Below, piece after piece: positions 1 through 5,148 of a DNA stretch of 7,735 nucleotides. The notes below the pieces were generated by a model. That model was not told where the DNA came from and ran no database searches. It saw only the letters and a list, made by a program, of their open reading frames with translations. Position 1 is the first letter of the stretch. Every line of letters starts with the position of its first letter. The translations under genes and the position numbers were made by a program. The stretch is taken from positions 1-7,735 of the forward strand of contig NZ_UQKJ01000088.1 in the NCBI RefSeq assembly GCF_900541605.1, given 5' to 3'. The DNA is from an uncultured Dialister sp. Its GTDB lineage: Bacteria; Bacillota; Negativicutes; Veillonellales; Dialisteraceae.

Positions 1-89
1 TTGCATAAAAATCCAAGAATGAAATCTGACAACGATTTAATCAGTGCTTCCCTAGGTCTACAGAACCTACGGCTCAAATGCTTTCGCTC

Positions 90-1580
90 TCACTCCTGCC
101 CGTCAGCCAGTGGCTTCCAGCCGCCGCCGAGGGCCTTGAAGAGGGCTACCATATCCGTCAGCTCCTGTCCCTTGGCCAGGGTGTAGTTCTGGTCCAGGGA
201 GAGGTAATGCCTCTCTGCATCCAGTACGTTCATGTAGTCCGAAAGGCCGTAGCTGAACTGGTTCTTCGAAAGGTCCAGGGCCTCCTTCGCATGGGCCCTG
301 CCCCTTTCCAGGGAATCCTTTCTCACCTTGTCCTGGCTCACCGCCGCCATGGCGCTGCGGACTTCGCCCGCCGCCTTGAGCACCGTATTTTCATAGTCCG
401 CCTGCCGCTCTTTTTCCTTTTCCGATGAAATCTTCACCTGGCTCCTCAAAGCGCCGCCATTGAACAGGGGGTACGTCACCTGGGGCATGATGCCCAGGGC
501 GTGGCTTCCGGCGGAGAAGAGGCCTCCTCCCAGGGCTGCCAGCCCCAGGACCCCGAGAATGGAAAACTTCGGCTTCAGCTCCGCCTTTGCTTCCTTCGTC
601 TTTTCTACCTGCGCCGCCCAGGCCATTTCTGCCGCATGGATGTCCGGCCGCTGCCGCAGGGTTTCCGCCGGAATGGCATTGTACATTTCCGGGTCCACAT
701 CAGGCAGCGGCGCCGGAGACAGAAGCTTTTCATTGAGAGCCCCCGGCACCGTGCCGGTCAGAATGGAAATCCGGTTCAGCGTATCGGAAATCCCCTTCTT
801 CAATTCCGGAATCTTCGCTTCCGATTCATTCAATGTATAGGACGCCTGGTCCGAGGGGAGGGAAGAAAGGAGTCCCGCATCTTCGTTCACCTTCAGGAGT
901 TCCAGGTTTTCCTTCTGGTTTGCGATGTAGGCTTCCGTCACCGCCAGCTCCTCCTGCAGGGTACGGAGGGTGATGTAATTCATGGCCACCTCGGCGGAAA
1001 TGGATACCCAGGTACCGTAGAGCATGGCATGCTGGGCTTCCAGCGTATTTTCGGAGGACTTCACCTTCGCCCGGTTTTTGCCGAACACGTCAAGCTCCCA
1101 GGACGCGTCCACGCCGGCGTAGGTCATATTCTGCCCCGTATCGATGCCGGCGCCGGGCATGTTTTTCAAAAGATCCGGCGTCACGCCGTCCACCACGTCA
1201 TCCGGTGCCTTCACCCGCACCCAGCCGGCGCCTGCATTCATCCAGGGAAGCCGGGCCGCCTTGCTGACCCCCAGGGCCGCTCTCGCTTCGCCGAGACGGG
1301 CCCGGGCCGCCGCCAGATCCTTATTATTGGCAAGGGCGGTCTCGATGAGTTCATCCAGCGTGTCATCGTGGAAAACCTTCCACCACTCCGAAAGCACCTT
1401 CGGAGAAAGAGCTGCCCCTTCCTTTTCCTGGTAATAGGGATTCTCATACTGCCCGGCCAGGGCAGTCCAGGAAGAAGCTGCCGCCTTCTCCTCCGCCGCC
1501 TGCGCCGTAAATGGAACATCACAAAAGGCAGCCGCTGCCAGAACCATCGCCAGAACCGCTGCCTTCCTTTTTCTATCCAT
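90..1580 (-). CDS. Outer-membrane efflux channel protein (NodT/OprM/TolC family)
   Basis: Predicted trimeric outer-membrane channel of a tripartite RND-type efflux pump, exporting substrates from the periplasm or from an inner-membrane pump. The 496-residue product has a signal peptide (basic MDRKRK, an Ala/Leu/Val core, then AQA with likely cleavage after residue 28). Two outer-membrane-efflux repeats follow. The first contains WWKVFHDDTLDELIETAL and a long helix rich in Ala and Arg. The second contains the family hallmark LRQRPDIHAAE, then PLFNGG and YMNVLDAERHYL near the C-terminus. The length is normal for the family. I chose the ATG at 1580 because AGGAGG lies 8 bases upstream; an in-frame GTG at 1589 overlaps that ribosome-binding site. 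Many NodT-class proteins are lipoproteins, but no lipobox is seen: the only Cys in the signal region follows Phe. No pump or adaptor gene is visible here; they may lie to the left. The family is clear, the substrate unknown. Confidence 0.93.
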   Translation of the reverse strand: MDRKRKAAVLAMVLAAAAFCDVPFTAQAAEEKAAASSWTALAGQYENPYYQEKEGAALSPKVLSEWWKVFHDDTLDELIETALANNKDLAAARARLGEARAALGVSKAARLPWMNAGAGWVRVKAPDDVVDGVTPDLLKNMPGAGIDTGQNMTYAGVDASWELDVFGKNRAKVKSSENTLEAQHAMLYGTWVSISAEVAMNYITLRTLQEELAVTEAYIANQKENLELLKVNEDAGLLSSLPSDQASYTLNESEAKIPELKKGISDTLNRISILTGTVPGALNEKLLSPAPLPDVDPEMYNAIPAETLRQRPDIHAAEMAWAAQVEKTKEAKAELKPKFSILGVLGLAALGGGLFSAGSHALGIMPQVTYPLFNGGALRSQVKISSEKEKERQADYENTVLKAAGEVRSAMAAVSQDKVRKDSLERGRAHAKEALDLSKNQFSYGLSDYMNVLDAERHYLSLDQNYTLAKGQELTDMVALFKALGGGWKPLADGQE

Positions 1581-1639
1581 ACCATCCACCTCCTGAAAAC
1601 CACTCAGTCAGGGAAGCACTATATTCTTAATCTGATAGT

Positions 1640-1668
1640 ATTATATCAAATTCAAATTTGAATTTCAA
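1640..1668 (-). promoter_or_regulatory. Sigma-A-type promoter of the efflux channel gene
   Basis: Read on the minus strand: TTGAAA (1663-1668), a 17-base spacer, then TATAAT (1640-1645). The -10 box is consensus, the -35 has five of six consensus bases and the spacing is optimal. It sits about 60 bases upstream of the chosen start, so the channel gene can be transcribed on its own and nothing upstream in the window co-transcribes with it. Confidence 0.8.
1648..1665. promoter_or_regulatory. Perfect 18-bp palindrome inside the efflux promoter (operator candidate)
   Basis: AAATTCAAATTTGAATTT is its own reverse complement. It occupies nearly the whole spacer and overlaps three bases of the -35 box. 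A dimeric repressor bound here would block RNA polymerase, the usual arrangement for MarR- or TetR-type control of efflux genes. That a protein binds it is an inference. No such regulator gene lies in the window, and AT-rich palindromes can occur by chance. Confidence 0.5.
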
Positions 1669-1680
1669 TTTTGCGGTGAA

Positions 1681-2053
1681 TGGCAATTGGTGAGGCAGCA
1701 TGGTTACGGATAGAGTCACGAGCCTTGAGCAGTGAGCCTTGGGCCTTGAGCTGAATAGCCGCTACGCGGCGGGCGCCATGTGGCTAAGTAACAAGAAGTC
1801 GTGTGGGAGCTTCCAGCTGCTAGCGGCTAGCTCTTAGGAAAACGGGCCGGCTTGTAGCGCTACCAAGAATCAGCAGTCTGCTTCGCATCCACCGATAATA
1901 GGATCACGATAAATAGTCATTCTACTTGGAAATGCGATACTTATCCGCATAGTAATACTACAAAATGTATAGCATAAAAGCTTATTGTTTTAATGTGTTT
2001 CCCTCTTCTTAGCAATGTCAATTCACCATAACGTCGGCGCCGTGTACATAATT
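1681..2053. other. Gene-free intergenic stretch
   Basis: No convincing coding region on either strand. The left part (1702-1775) is a copy of the dispersed repeat described separately. Then come short palindromes around 1815-1834 (tandem GCTAGC units), GTAGCGCTAC at 1854-1863, and an ATGCG/CGCAT inverted pair at 1932-1936 and 1946-1950. From about 1900 the composition turns AT-rich, which marks entry into the accessory island. Confidence 0.6.
1702..1775 (+). repeat. Dispersed intergenic repeat, copy A
   Basis: Two modules: a TTACGGATAGAGTCACGAGC segment (from 1704), followed by GCCTTGAG-type units that are repeated within this copy (1721-1750), then a hairpin GCCGC-TAC-GCGGC (1758-1770). The same modules recur at 4950-5005 in this orientation and at 5454-5515 and 6947-7000 in the other. 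The 16 bases at 1714-1729 match 5485-5500 exactly in reverse complement. No coding content is seen. Confidence 0.75.
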
Positions 2054-2091
2054 AACCATTTGGTTGATATTATTTCCATATGGTGTATAAC
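2054..2091 (+). promoter_or_regulatory. Promoter of the Xre-ImmA operon with a paired dyad operator candidate
   Basis: TTGATA (2064-2069), a 16-base spacer and TATAAC (2086-2091) form a reasonable sigma-A promoter 43 bases before the Xre start. Two similar dyads lie over it: CCATTTGG (2056-2063, extended to AACCA-TT-TGGTT) touching the -35, and CCATATGG (2076-2083) in the spacer. Their centres are 20 bp apart, about two helical turns, as expected for cooperative binding of a dimeric Xre repressor. Autorepression by the downstream Xre protein is an inference. Confidence 0.5.
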
Positions 2092-2133
2092 GAGCTTAGA
2101 GGTAAGTTGACCTTTTCAATAGGAGGAATTATT

Positions 2134-2502
2134 ATGATCACCCCATTAGGTAAGTTTCTGCGAAAGCTGCGCATAGACGCAGGTGAAATTCTTAAGGATA
2201 TGGCTGATAAACTCGATGTCTCTCCTTCCTTTTTATCTGCTGTCGAAAATGGAAAAAAGAAAATGCCCTCTTCTTGGAACAGCAAAATCTGTATTCTTTA
2301 TCATTTGACCCCTGAAGAGAAGAAAAAATTTACTACCGCCATCGCGGAGACCGAGGAATCTATTACGCTTTCACTAGATTCCCTATCACTGCCACAAAAA
2401 GAAACTGCCATTTCTTTTGCCCGCGAATTTCCGGATTTAACAGAGGAGCAGCTTTCCATTTTAAATAAATTTCTTAAGAAAGAAGATAAGAAAAATGATT
2501 AA
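2134..2502 (+). CDS. Xre-family helix-turn-helix regulator (ImmR/antitoxin-like)
   Basis: Cytoplasmic DNA-binding protein of 122 residues. Residues about 5-60 form a Cro/CI-type helix-turn-helix, recognisable by LGKFLRKLRIDAG, the helix pair LKDMADKLDVSPSFLSAVE and the NGKK turn. The C-terminal part (about 60-122) is acidic and helical and ends in a Lys-rich tail. I chose the ATG at 2134 because AGGAGG lies 7 bases upstream; an earlier in-frame ATG at 2080 falls inside the promoter. The gene overlaps the following peptidase gene by 8 bases, so the two are translationally coupled. Pairs of Xre and COG2856 zinc-protease genes are known as repressor and anti-repressor protease in ICEBs1 (ImmR/ImmA) and have been predicted as toxin-antitoxin modules. 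Here it probably represses its own promoter and perhaps neighbouring accessory genes. Family is sure, targets are inferred. Confidence 0.88.
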   Translation: MITPLGKFLRKLRIDAGEILKDMADKLDVSPSFLSAVENGKKKMPSSWNSKICILYHLTPEEKKKFTTAIAETEESITLSLDSLSLPQKETAISFAREFPDLTEEQLSILNKFLKKEDKKND

Positions 2503-3055
2503 AGCAAATCCAACTTCCAGAATCCAAATTCAGCTTTATGCTGATCACATCCGCAAATGCATCGGCTACAAGAACAAATTATATTTTCCCATCTTGAAGT
2601 TTTTGGAAATTGTGCTTCCTACCCTCATTCCAAATTTCAATTATGAAATTCTATCAAAAGAAGAAATGGGTAATAAACATGGAGAAACGAGACCCGATCT
2701 GGATTTGATTCAGATTCGCGAGGATGTCTATTCAGGTGCCTGTATCGGCAATGGAAGAGATCGTATGACCATTGCTCACGAAATTGGGCATTTGCTTATG
2801 CATAGCAAGCTTAATATTTCATTATGCAGGGTGGAAAATGGTATAGAAGAAAAGCCAAAGATTTATGAAGATCCCGAATGGCAGGCAGATGTATTTACCG
2901 GCGAGCTTTTGGCTCCGTCCTATCTCATCAGAGATATGTCTCCTGAAGAAGTAAGCAAGGATGCAAATATTTCTTTGGCAGCCGCAAGGACTCAATTACG
3001 TCATCTTCCCATCAATCATAGCCAAAACCCACATGAAAGGAGGCGATGCTTATGA
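2495..3055 (+). CDS. ImmA/IrrE-family zinc metallopeptidase
   Basis: Predicted soluble zinc endopeptidase of 186 residues. The signature is AHEIGHLLMH (HEIGH at residues 95-99: two His zinc ligands and the catalytic Glu). It is followed by EWQADVFTGELLAP, where E128 is the likely third ligand in the family's E-x-Q-A-D-x-F-x-x-x-L-L-x-P pattern. The C-terminal segment from about 145 (SPEEVSKDANISLAAARTQL) is the usual small helical region. Characterised relatives cleave an Xre-type repressor (ImmA on ImmR, IrrE/PprI on DdrO), and here the Xre gene lies directly upstream with an 8-base overlap. The ATG at 2495 has only a poor ribosome-binding site, which fits translational coupling. That the upstream Xre protein is its substrate is an inference from gene order. 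Confidence 0.92.
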   Translation: MIKANPTSRIQIQLYADHIRKCIGYKNKLYFPILKFLEIVLPTLIPNFNYEILSKEEMGNKHGETRPDLDLIQIREDVYSGACIGNGRDRMTIAHEIGHLLMHSKLNISLCRVENGIEEKPKIYEDPEWQADVFTGELLAPSYLIRDMSPEEVSKDANISLAAARTQLRHLPINHSQNPHERRRCL

Positions 3056-3105
3056 TTGATGATTGCATTCGGAGGAATCTGATCTACCAAACAGATTCCT
3101 TTTAA
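3052..3105 (+). CDS. Possible 17-codon leader or remnant ORF after immA
   Basis: AAAGGAGG at 3037-3044 stands 7 bases before an ATG at 3052 that opens MIDDCIRRNLIYQTDSF and stops at 3103-3105. The ribosome-binding site is as good as any in the window, yet the reading frame runs through the terminator hairpin, so the peptide is unlikely to be selected for function. It overlaps the end of the peptidase gene by 4 bases (ATGA). It may be the preserved start of a third operon gene whose body has been lost. Confidence 0.2.
   Translation: MIDDCIRRNLIYQTDSF
3073..3104 (+). terminator. Rho-independent terminator of the Xre-ImmA operon
   Basis: A perfect 9-bp stem AGGAATCTG / CAGATTCCT with a 10-base loop containing CTACCAAA, followed by a short T run that partly belongs to the stem's end. 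It lies 18 bases after the peptidase stop codon. The same CTACCAAA loop recurs in the terminator at 4811-4848. Confidence 0.7.
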
Positions 3106-3140
3106 TATCTTTCTTCCCCCATAAATTGATTTTCTAATTA

Positions 3141-3146
3141 TATAAT
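3141..3146 (+). promoter_or_regulatory. Likely -10 box of the DUF4417 cassette promoter
   Basis: A consensus TATAAT in AT-rich sequence between the upstream terminator and the cassette. No good -35 lies 16-18 bases upstream; TTGATT at 3126-3131 is too close. If used, transcription would begin about where the 31-bp direct repeat begins, so that repeat would form the 5' end of the mRNA. Confidence 0.4.
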
Positions 3147-3151
3147 GCTGG

Positions 3152-3182
3152 TTCAAAGGATATAAGAGTCCTCTAGTGAATT
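3152..3182 (+). repeat. 31-bp direct repeat, left copy
   Basis: Matches 4847-4877 in 30 of 31 positions; the single difference is G here and A there at the 17th base. The core is CAAAGGATATAAGA. The two copies enclose the DUF4417, BECR-like and CPCC genes and the terminator after them. This is too long for a normal transposon target duplication, so it looks more like an attachment-type or recombination boundary, or the relic of a duplication. Confidence 0.85.
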
Positions 3183-3204
3183 TAAAAACCTTTTTATATC
3201 CTTT
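3155..3204 (+). promoter_or_regulatory. Leader hairpin before the DUF4417 gene
   Basis: AAAGGATATAA (3155-3165) and TTATATCCTTT (3194-3204) are exact inverted repeats of 11 bp separated by 28 bases; two or three further pairs can form inward if G-T pairs are allowed. The left arm belongs to the 31-bp direct repeat, the right arm does not. Formed in the mRNA, it would sit just ahead of the ribosome-binding region of the DUF4417 gene. No T run follows, so it is not a terminator. Confidence 0.4.
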
Positions 3205-3227
3205 CCAGAAGGAAAGAGTGAGTTTTT

Positions 3228-3923
3228 ATGATATCTTCCGTGTCTTTACCGCGGGCTTTACGCCCTGCTCCCGATTCATTCCAAGCATTTTTGGTAGATG
3301 GAGCAGAATTTACAAAAGAAGAAGAATACCCCATTATTCCGATTCATTTTATTTCAAAGGAAATTCCTAAGAGAGTTGTTCCTTTTAATAAAGCAATAAC
3401 CTGCCATCACAATCTTCAAGATACATTCATTTCTTTTTATGCCCCTGATCAGACATTTGAACGTGTGCGCAGAAACCCAGCCCGTTATGTCCGTTTCTTT
3501 AAGAATACTGCAGGTATCATCGGTTTAGATTTCAGTGTCCACTCCGATATGCCAATAGTAAAGCAGAAAGCACAAATGAATGATAACCTCTCACTTACCT
3601 ATTTTTTGGGAAGTCAGGGTATACCTGTTATTCCTAACGTAAGATGCGGAGTCGATGATCTTACGCCGGAATTTTTATCAGCCATTCCTAAGCACTCCTA
3701 TATAGCTATTGGAACACATGGATTTATCAAAGAAAAATGGCAACAATATGATTGGTACTGTTTCCTTGAAGAAATCATCCCTTATCTGTCTCCTCGTGGC
3801 ATTATTGTTTATGGTTCTCTTCGAAATCCTATGTTTGAAGTATTTAAGAAGCAGGTTCCCTTTTACTTCTATGAACCTTGGATTTGTCAGCGCAGAAAGC
3901 GGGGTAGCAGAAATGTCTTCTAA
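3228..3923 (+). CDS. DUF4417-family protein
   Basis: 231-residue protein with no signal peptide or membrane segment. It matches my memory of the DUF4417 family: a PFNKAIT segment after an N-terminal HFISKE stretch, then TFERVRRNPARYV, then GLDFSVHSDMPIVKQ (family pattern D-F-S-x-x-x-D-M-P), then GIPVIPNVRCG (pattern V-I-P), and finally IIVYGSLRNPMFEV. Function is unknown; members turn up often in phage-like and mobile regions. Start: ATG at 3228, with only a weak purine-rich site (AAGGAAAG, about 10 bases away). The last dozen residues (CQRRKRGSRNVF) are basic and do not look like family sequence, which suggests either a degraded C-terminus or a lost fusion to the next frame. The stop overlaps the next ORF's ATG by 11 bases. 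Family assignment fairly sure, role unknown. Confidence 0.85.
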   Translation: MISSVSLPRALRPAPDSFQAFLVDGAEFTKEEEYPIIPIHFISKEIPKRVVPFNKAITCHHNLQDTFISFYAPDQTFERVRRNPARYVRFFKNTAGIIGLDFSVHSDMPIVKQKAQMNDNLSLTYFLGSQGIPVIPNVRCGVDDLTPEFLSAIPKHSYIAIGTHGFIKEKWQQYDWYCFLEEIIPYLSPRGIIVYGSLRNPMFEVFKKQVPFYFYEPWICQRRKRGSRNVF

Positions 3924-4313
3924 AGGAGCCAGCAACCGCTATCCAACTACCAGCAACGGTAATCATCGCAAAGTAAGTGGCCATATTAACTACGCTTGGG
4001 CGAAGGATTTCAATAATCGAACACTCAATGACCATTTTAAACGGCATGGTGAGCAGATGAAATGTAATACGAAAGAAGCTTACGCCGCCAAAGCAGTTAA
4101 ATTTGCCAATACCATTGACAAAAAACACTGTATCAGCTTCGTAGCTCAAAATGGTACAACCTATAAATTCAATAAAAAAATGGTACCCTGGCAATTATAC
4201 TCAAGAACGGGATCGTTATCACCTATTTCAAGCCCAGGTATGGAATAGCCTACTATAGAAATCAAATTCCAAAGAAGGGTGGAAAAAATCATGAAAAGAG
4301 AAAAACTGTTTAA
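3913..4313 (+). CDS. Small BECR-nuclease-like (PBECR-type) protein interrupted by a -1 frameshift
   Basis: Read straight from ATG 3913, the product is 111 residues and ends in a non-family tail (MVPWQLYSRTG...) at 4248. Moving to the -1 frame at the A7 run (4174-4180) gives 133 residues ending at 4313 and restores a recognisable C-terminus: NGTLAIILKNG, then IVITYFKPRYG. The N-terminal part has DHFKRHGEQM (H41, H45) and an Ala-rich helix (AYAAKAVKFAN), then CISFVAQNGTTYKFNKK. This order (H-F-x-x-H-G, helix, G-T-x-Y-x-x-x, G-x-x-x-T-Y-F-K-P) resembles barnase/EndoU/colicin/RelE-like (BECR) ribonuclease domains of phages and polymorphic toxins. It is a resemblance by eye only. The start overlaps the DUF4417 stop by 11 bases and has a weak GCGGGG site. 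The full product would overlap the CPCC gene by 23 bases. It may be a broken gene, a slippage-expressed gene or a sequencing indel. Confidence 0.6.
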
Positions 4314-4791
4314 ACCAATGAAATGCCCCGTATGCCATGCCTTTTATTTTTCTGAACTTACAGAGGATGACATCAAATACGGCCTTGCCCAACAGTGTAC
4401 ACAGTGTGGTTGGAAATACGACCTGGAACAGGTCAAAGACCCTGACCTGGTGGATATCCAAAATGGCATGTCTCTGAAGGAGTACAAAAAACAGTACCGG
4501 AAAAAGATTGCTAAAAATCCAAATTATAATTATCTGGAGGCGAACTACACACCACACCCTCATCTTTGTCCGGTATGCAGAAAGCATACCTTTCCGGATG
4601 AGGGCAGTTTCGATATCTGCCCGGAGTGCGGATGGGAAGATGACGGAGTCATGGAGGACCATCCTGACGGATTCGAGGGAAATGGTAACGATCTCTGCCT
4701 GAATGATTTCCGCAAACGTTATGAGGATCTCATTAAAAAAACCCTCATTACCGCTATAAGCGAGATTGTATTCCAGAAGTTGAATAAGTAA
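4291..4791 (+). CDS. Cysteine-rich CPCC-family protein with two CxxC modules (possible immunity protein)
   Basis: 166-residue cytoplasmic protein. The C-terminal half has the pattern I know from the Cys_rich_CPCC family: CPVC (93-96), a short Thr/Phe spacer, FDICPECGWEDD (C110/C113), then DGFEGNGNDLCL with the Gly-Asn turn before a helix. The N-terminal half repeats the pairing with CPVC (12-15) and CTQC (36-39) followed by GWKYD. So there are two four-Cys sites, probably zinc-binding. I chose ATG 4291 over the in-frame GTG at 4279 because GGTGG lies about 8 bases upstream of the ATG and the N-terminus then starts MKREK. It follows the BECR-like gene closely and overlaps its shifted reading by 23 bases, an arrangement typical of toxin then immunity genes. 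No function is established; the immunity role is inferred from gene order. Confidence 0.85.
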   Translation: MKREKLFKPMKCPVCHAFYFSELTEDDIKYGLAQQCTQCGWKYDLEQVKDPDLVDIQNGMSLKEYKKQYRKKIAKNPNYNYLEANYTPHPHLCPVCRKHTFPDEGSFDICPECGWEDDGVMEDHPDGFEGNGNDLCLNDFRKRYEDLIKKTLITAISEIVFQKLNK

Positions 4792-4810
4792 AGTAATCAG
4801 GCAAATGAAA

Positions 4811-4848
4811 AAAGGCCATCAGAGCTACCAAACTCTGATGGTCTTTTT
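4811..4848 (+). terminator. Strong rho-independent terminator of the DUF4417 cassette
   Basis: An 11-bp stem with one G-T pair, GGCCATCAGAG / CTCTGATGGTC, an 8-base loop CTACCAAA and a T5 tail; flanking A3/T3 can extend the stem. It lies 19 bases after the CPCC stop codon and ends where the right 31-bp repeat begins. Confidence 0.88.
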
Positions 4849-4877
4849 CAAAGGATATAAGAATCCTCTAGTGAATT
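4847..4877 (+). repeat. 31-bp direct repeat, right copy
   Basis: Partner of 3152-3182 with one mismatch. It starts inside the T tail of the cassette terminator. In this copy AGGAT and ATCCT form a small perfect inverted pair; the left copy's difference weakens it. There is no matching TATATCCTTT arm downstream, so the leader hairpin of the left copy cannot form here. Confidence 0.85.
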
Positions 4878-4949
4878 ATCTACATCATATAAGATTTCAG
4901 GCATAGTGTCAAGAAAACAGTTACCCACAGGTACAGGTAAATTAGTGCA

Positions 4950-5005
4950 CTTACGATGAATCACGAGACTTTAGCAGGACAGCCGCTATGCGGCGGGATT
5001 GCATA
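4950..5005 (+). repeat. Dispersed intergenic repeat, copy B
   Basis: Diverged copy in the same orientation as copy A: CTTACGATGAATCACGAG, then GACAGCCGCTATGCGGCGGG with hairpin GCCGC-TAT-GCGGC (4982-4994) and the trailing GATTGCAT. It shares GACAGCCGCT and the hairpin with copy D, and the GGCGGGATTGCAT tail with copy C. Confidence 0.7.
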
Positions 5006-5148
5006 TCCGACGGAGCTGCTGGCTTTTAGCGGTCAGTAAAACTCGATATCTGCATCACTCCCATTAACTAGTGTTCTGCCCCAAGCATGCAGGATGGATT
5101 GCCGTAACGGTTAAAAGCTGAATGTGGGCTAAGCATGCCCTCTGGCTC

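Noticed and set aside
22..89. Terminator for the efflux channel gene just after its stop
   Set aside because: CCCTAGGT/ACCTACGG at about 50-80 can form an imperfect hairpin, but no T run follows on the minus strand, so transcription may continue leftwards.
501..1661. Long plus-strand open frame opposite the efflux channel gene
   Set aside because: It is the antisense of a clear family gene with signal peptide, promoter and ribosome-binding site; the product is Arg/Gly/His-rich with no family features.
1681..2053. tRNA or structured RNA gene
   Set aside because: No cloverleaf arms or known RNA motifs could be laid out; the palindromes are short and belong mainly to the dispersed repeat.
3176..3370. 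Short plus-strand frame overlapping the DUF4417 start
   Set aside because: Overlaps a family gene in another frame; product has no recognisable features and starts within the leader hairpin.
3844..4194. Minus-strand frame opposite the BECR-like gene
   Set aside because: The plus-strand reading shows a family-like motif order and operon context; the reverse frame has neither.
3152..4877. Classical insertion sequence or composite transposon
   Set aside because: No transposase or recombinase gene between the repeats, no terminal inverted repeats, and 31 bp is too long for an ordinary target duplication.
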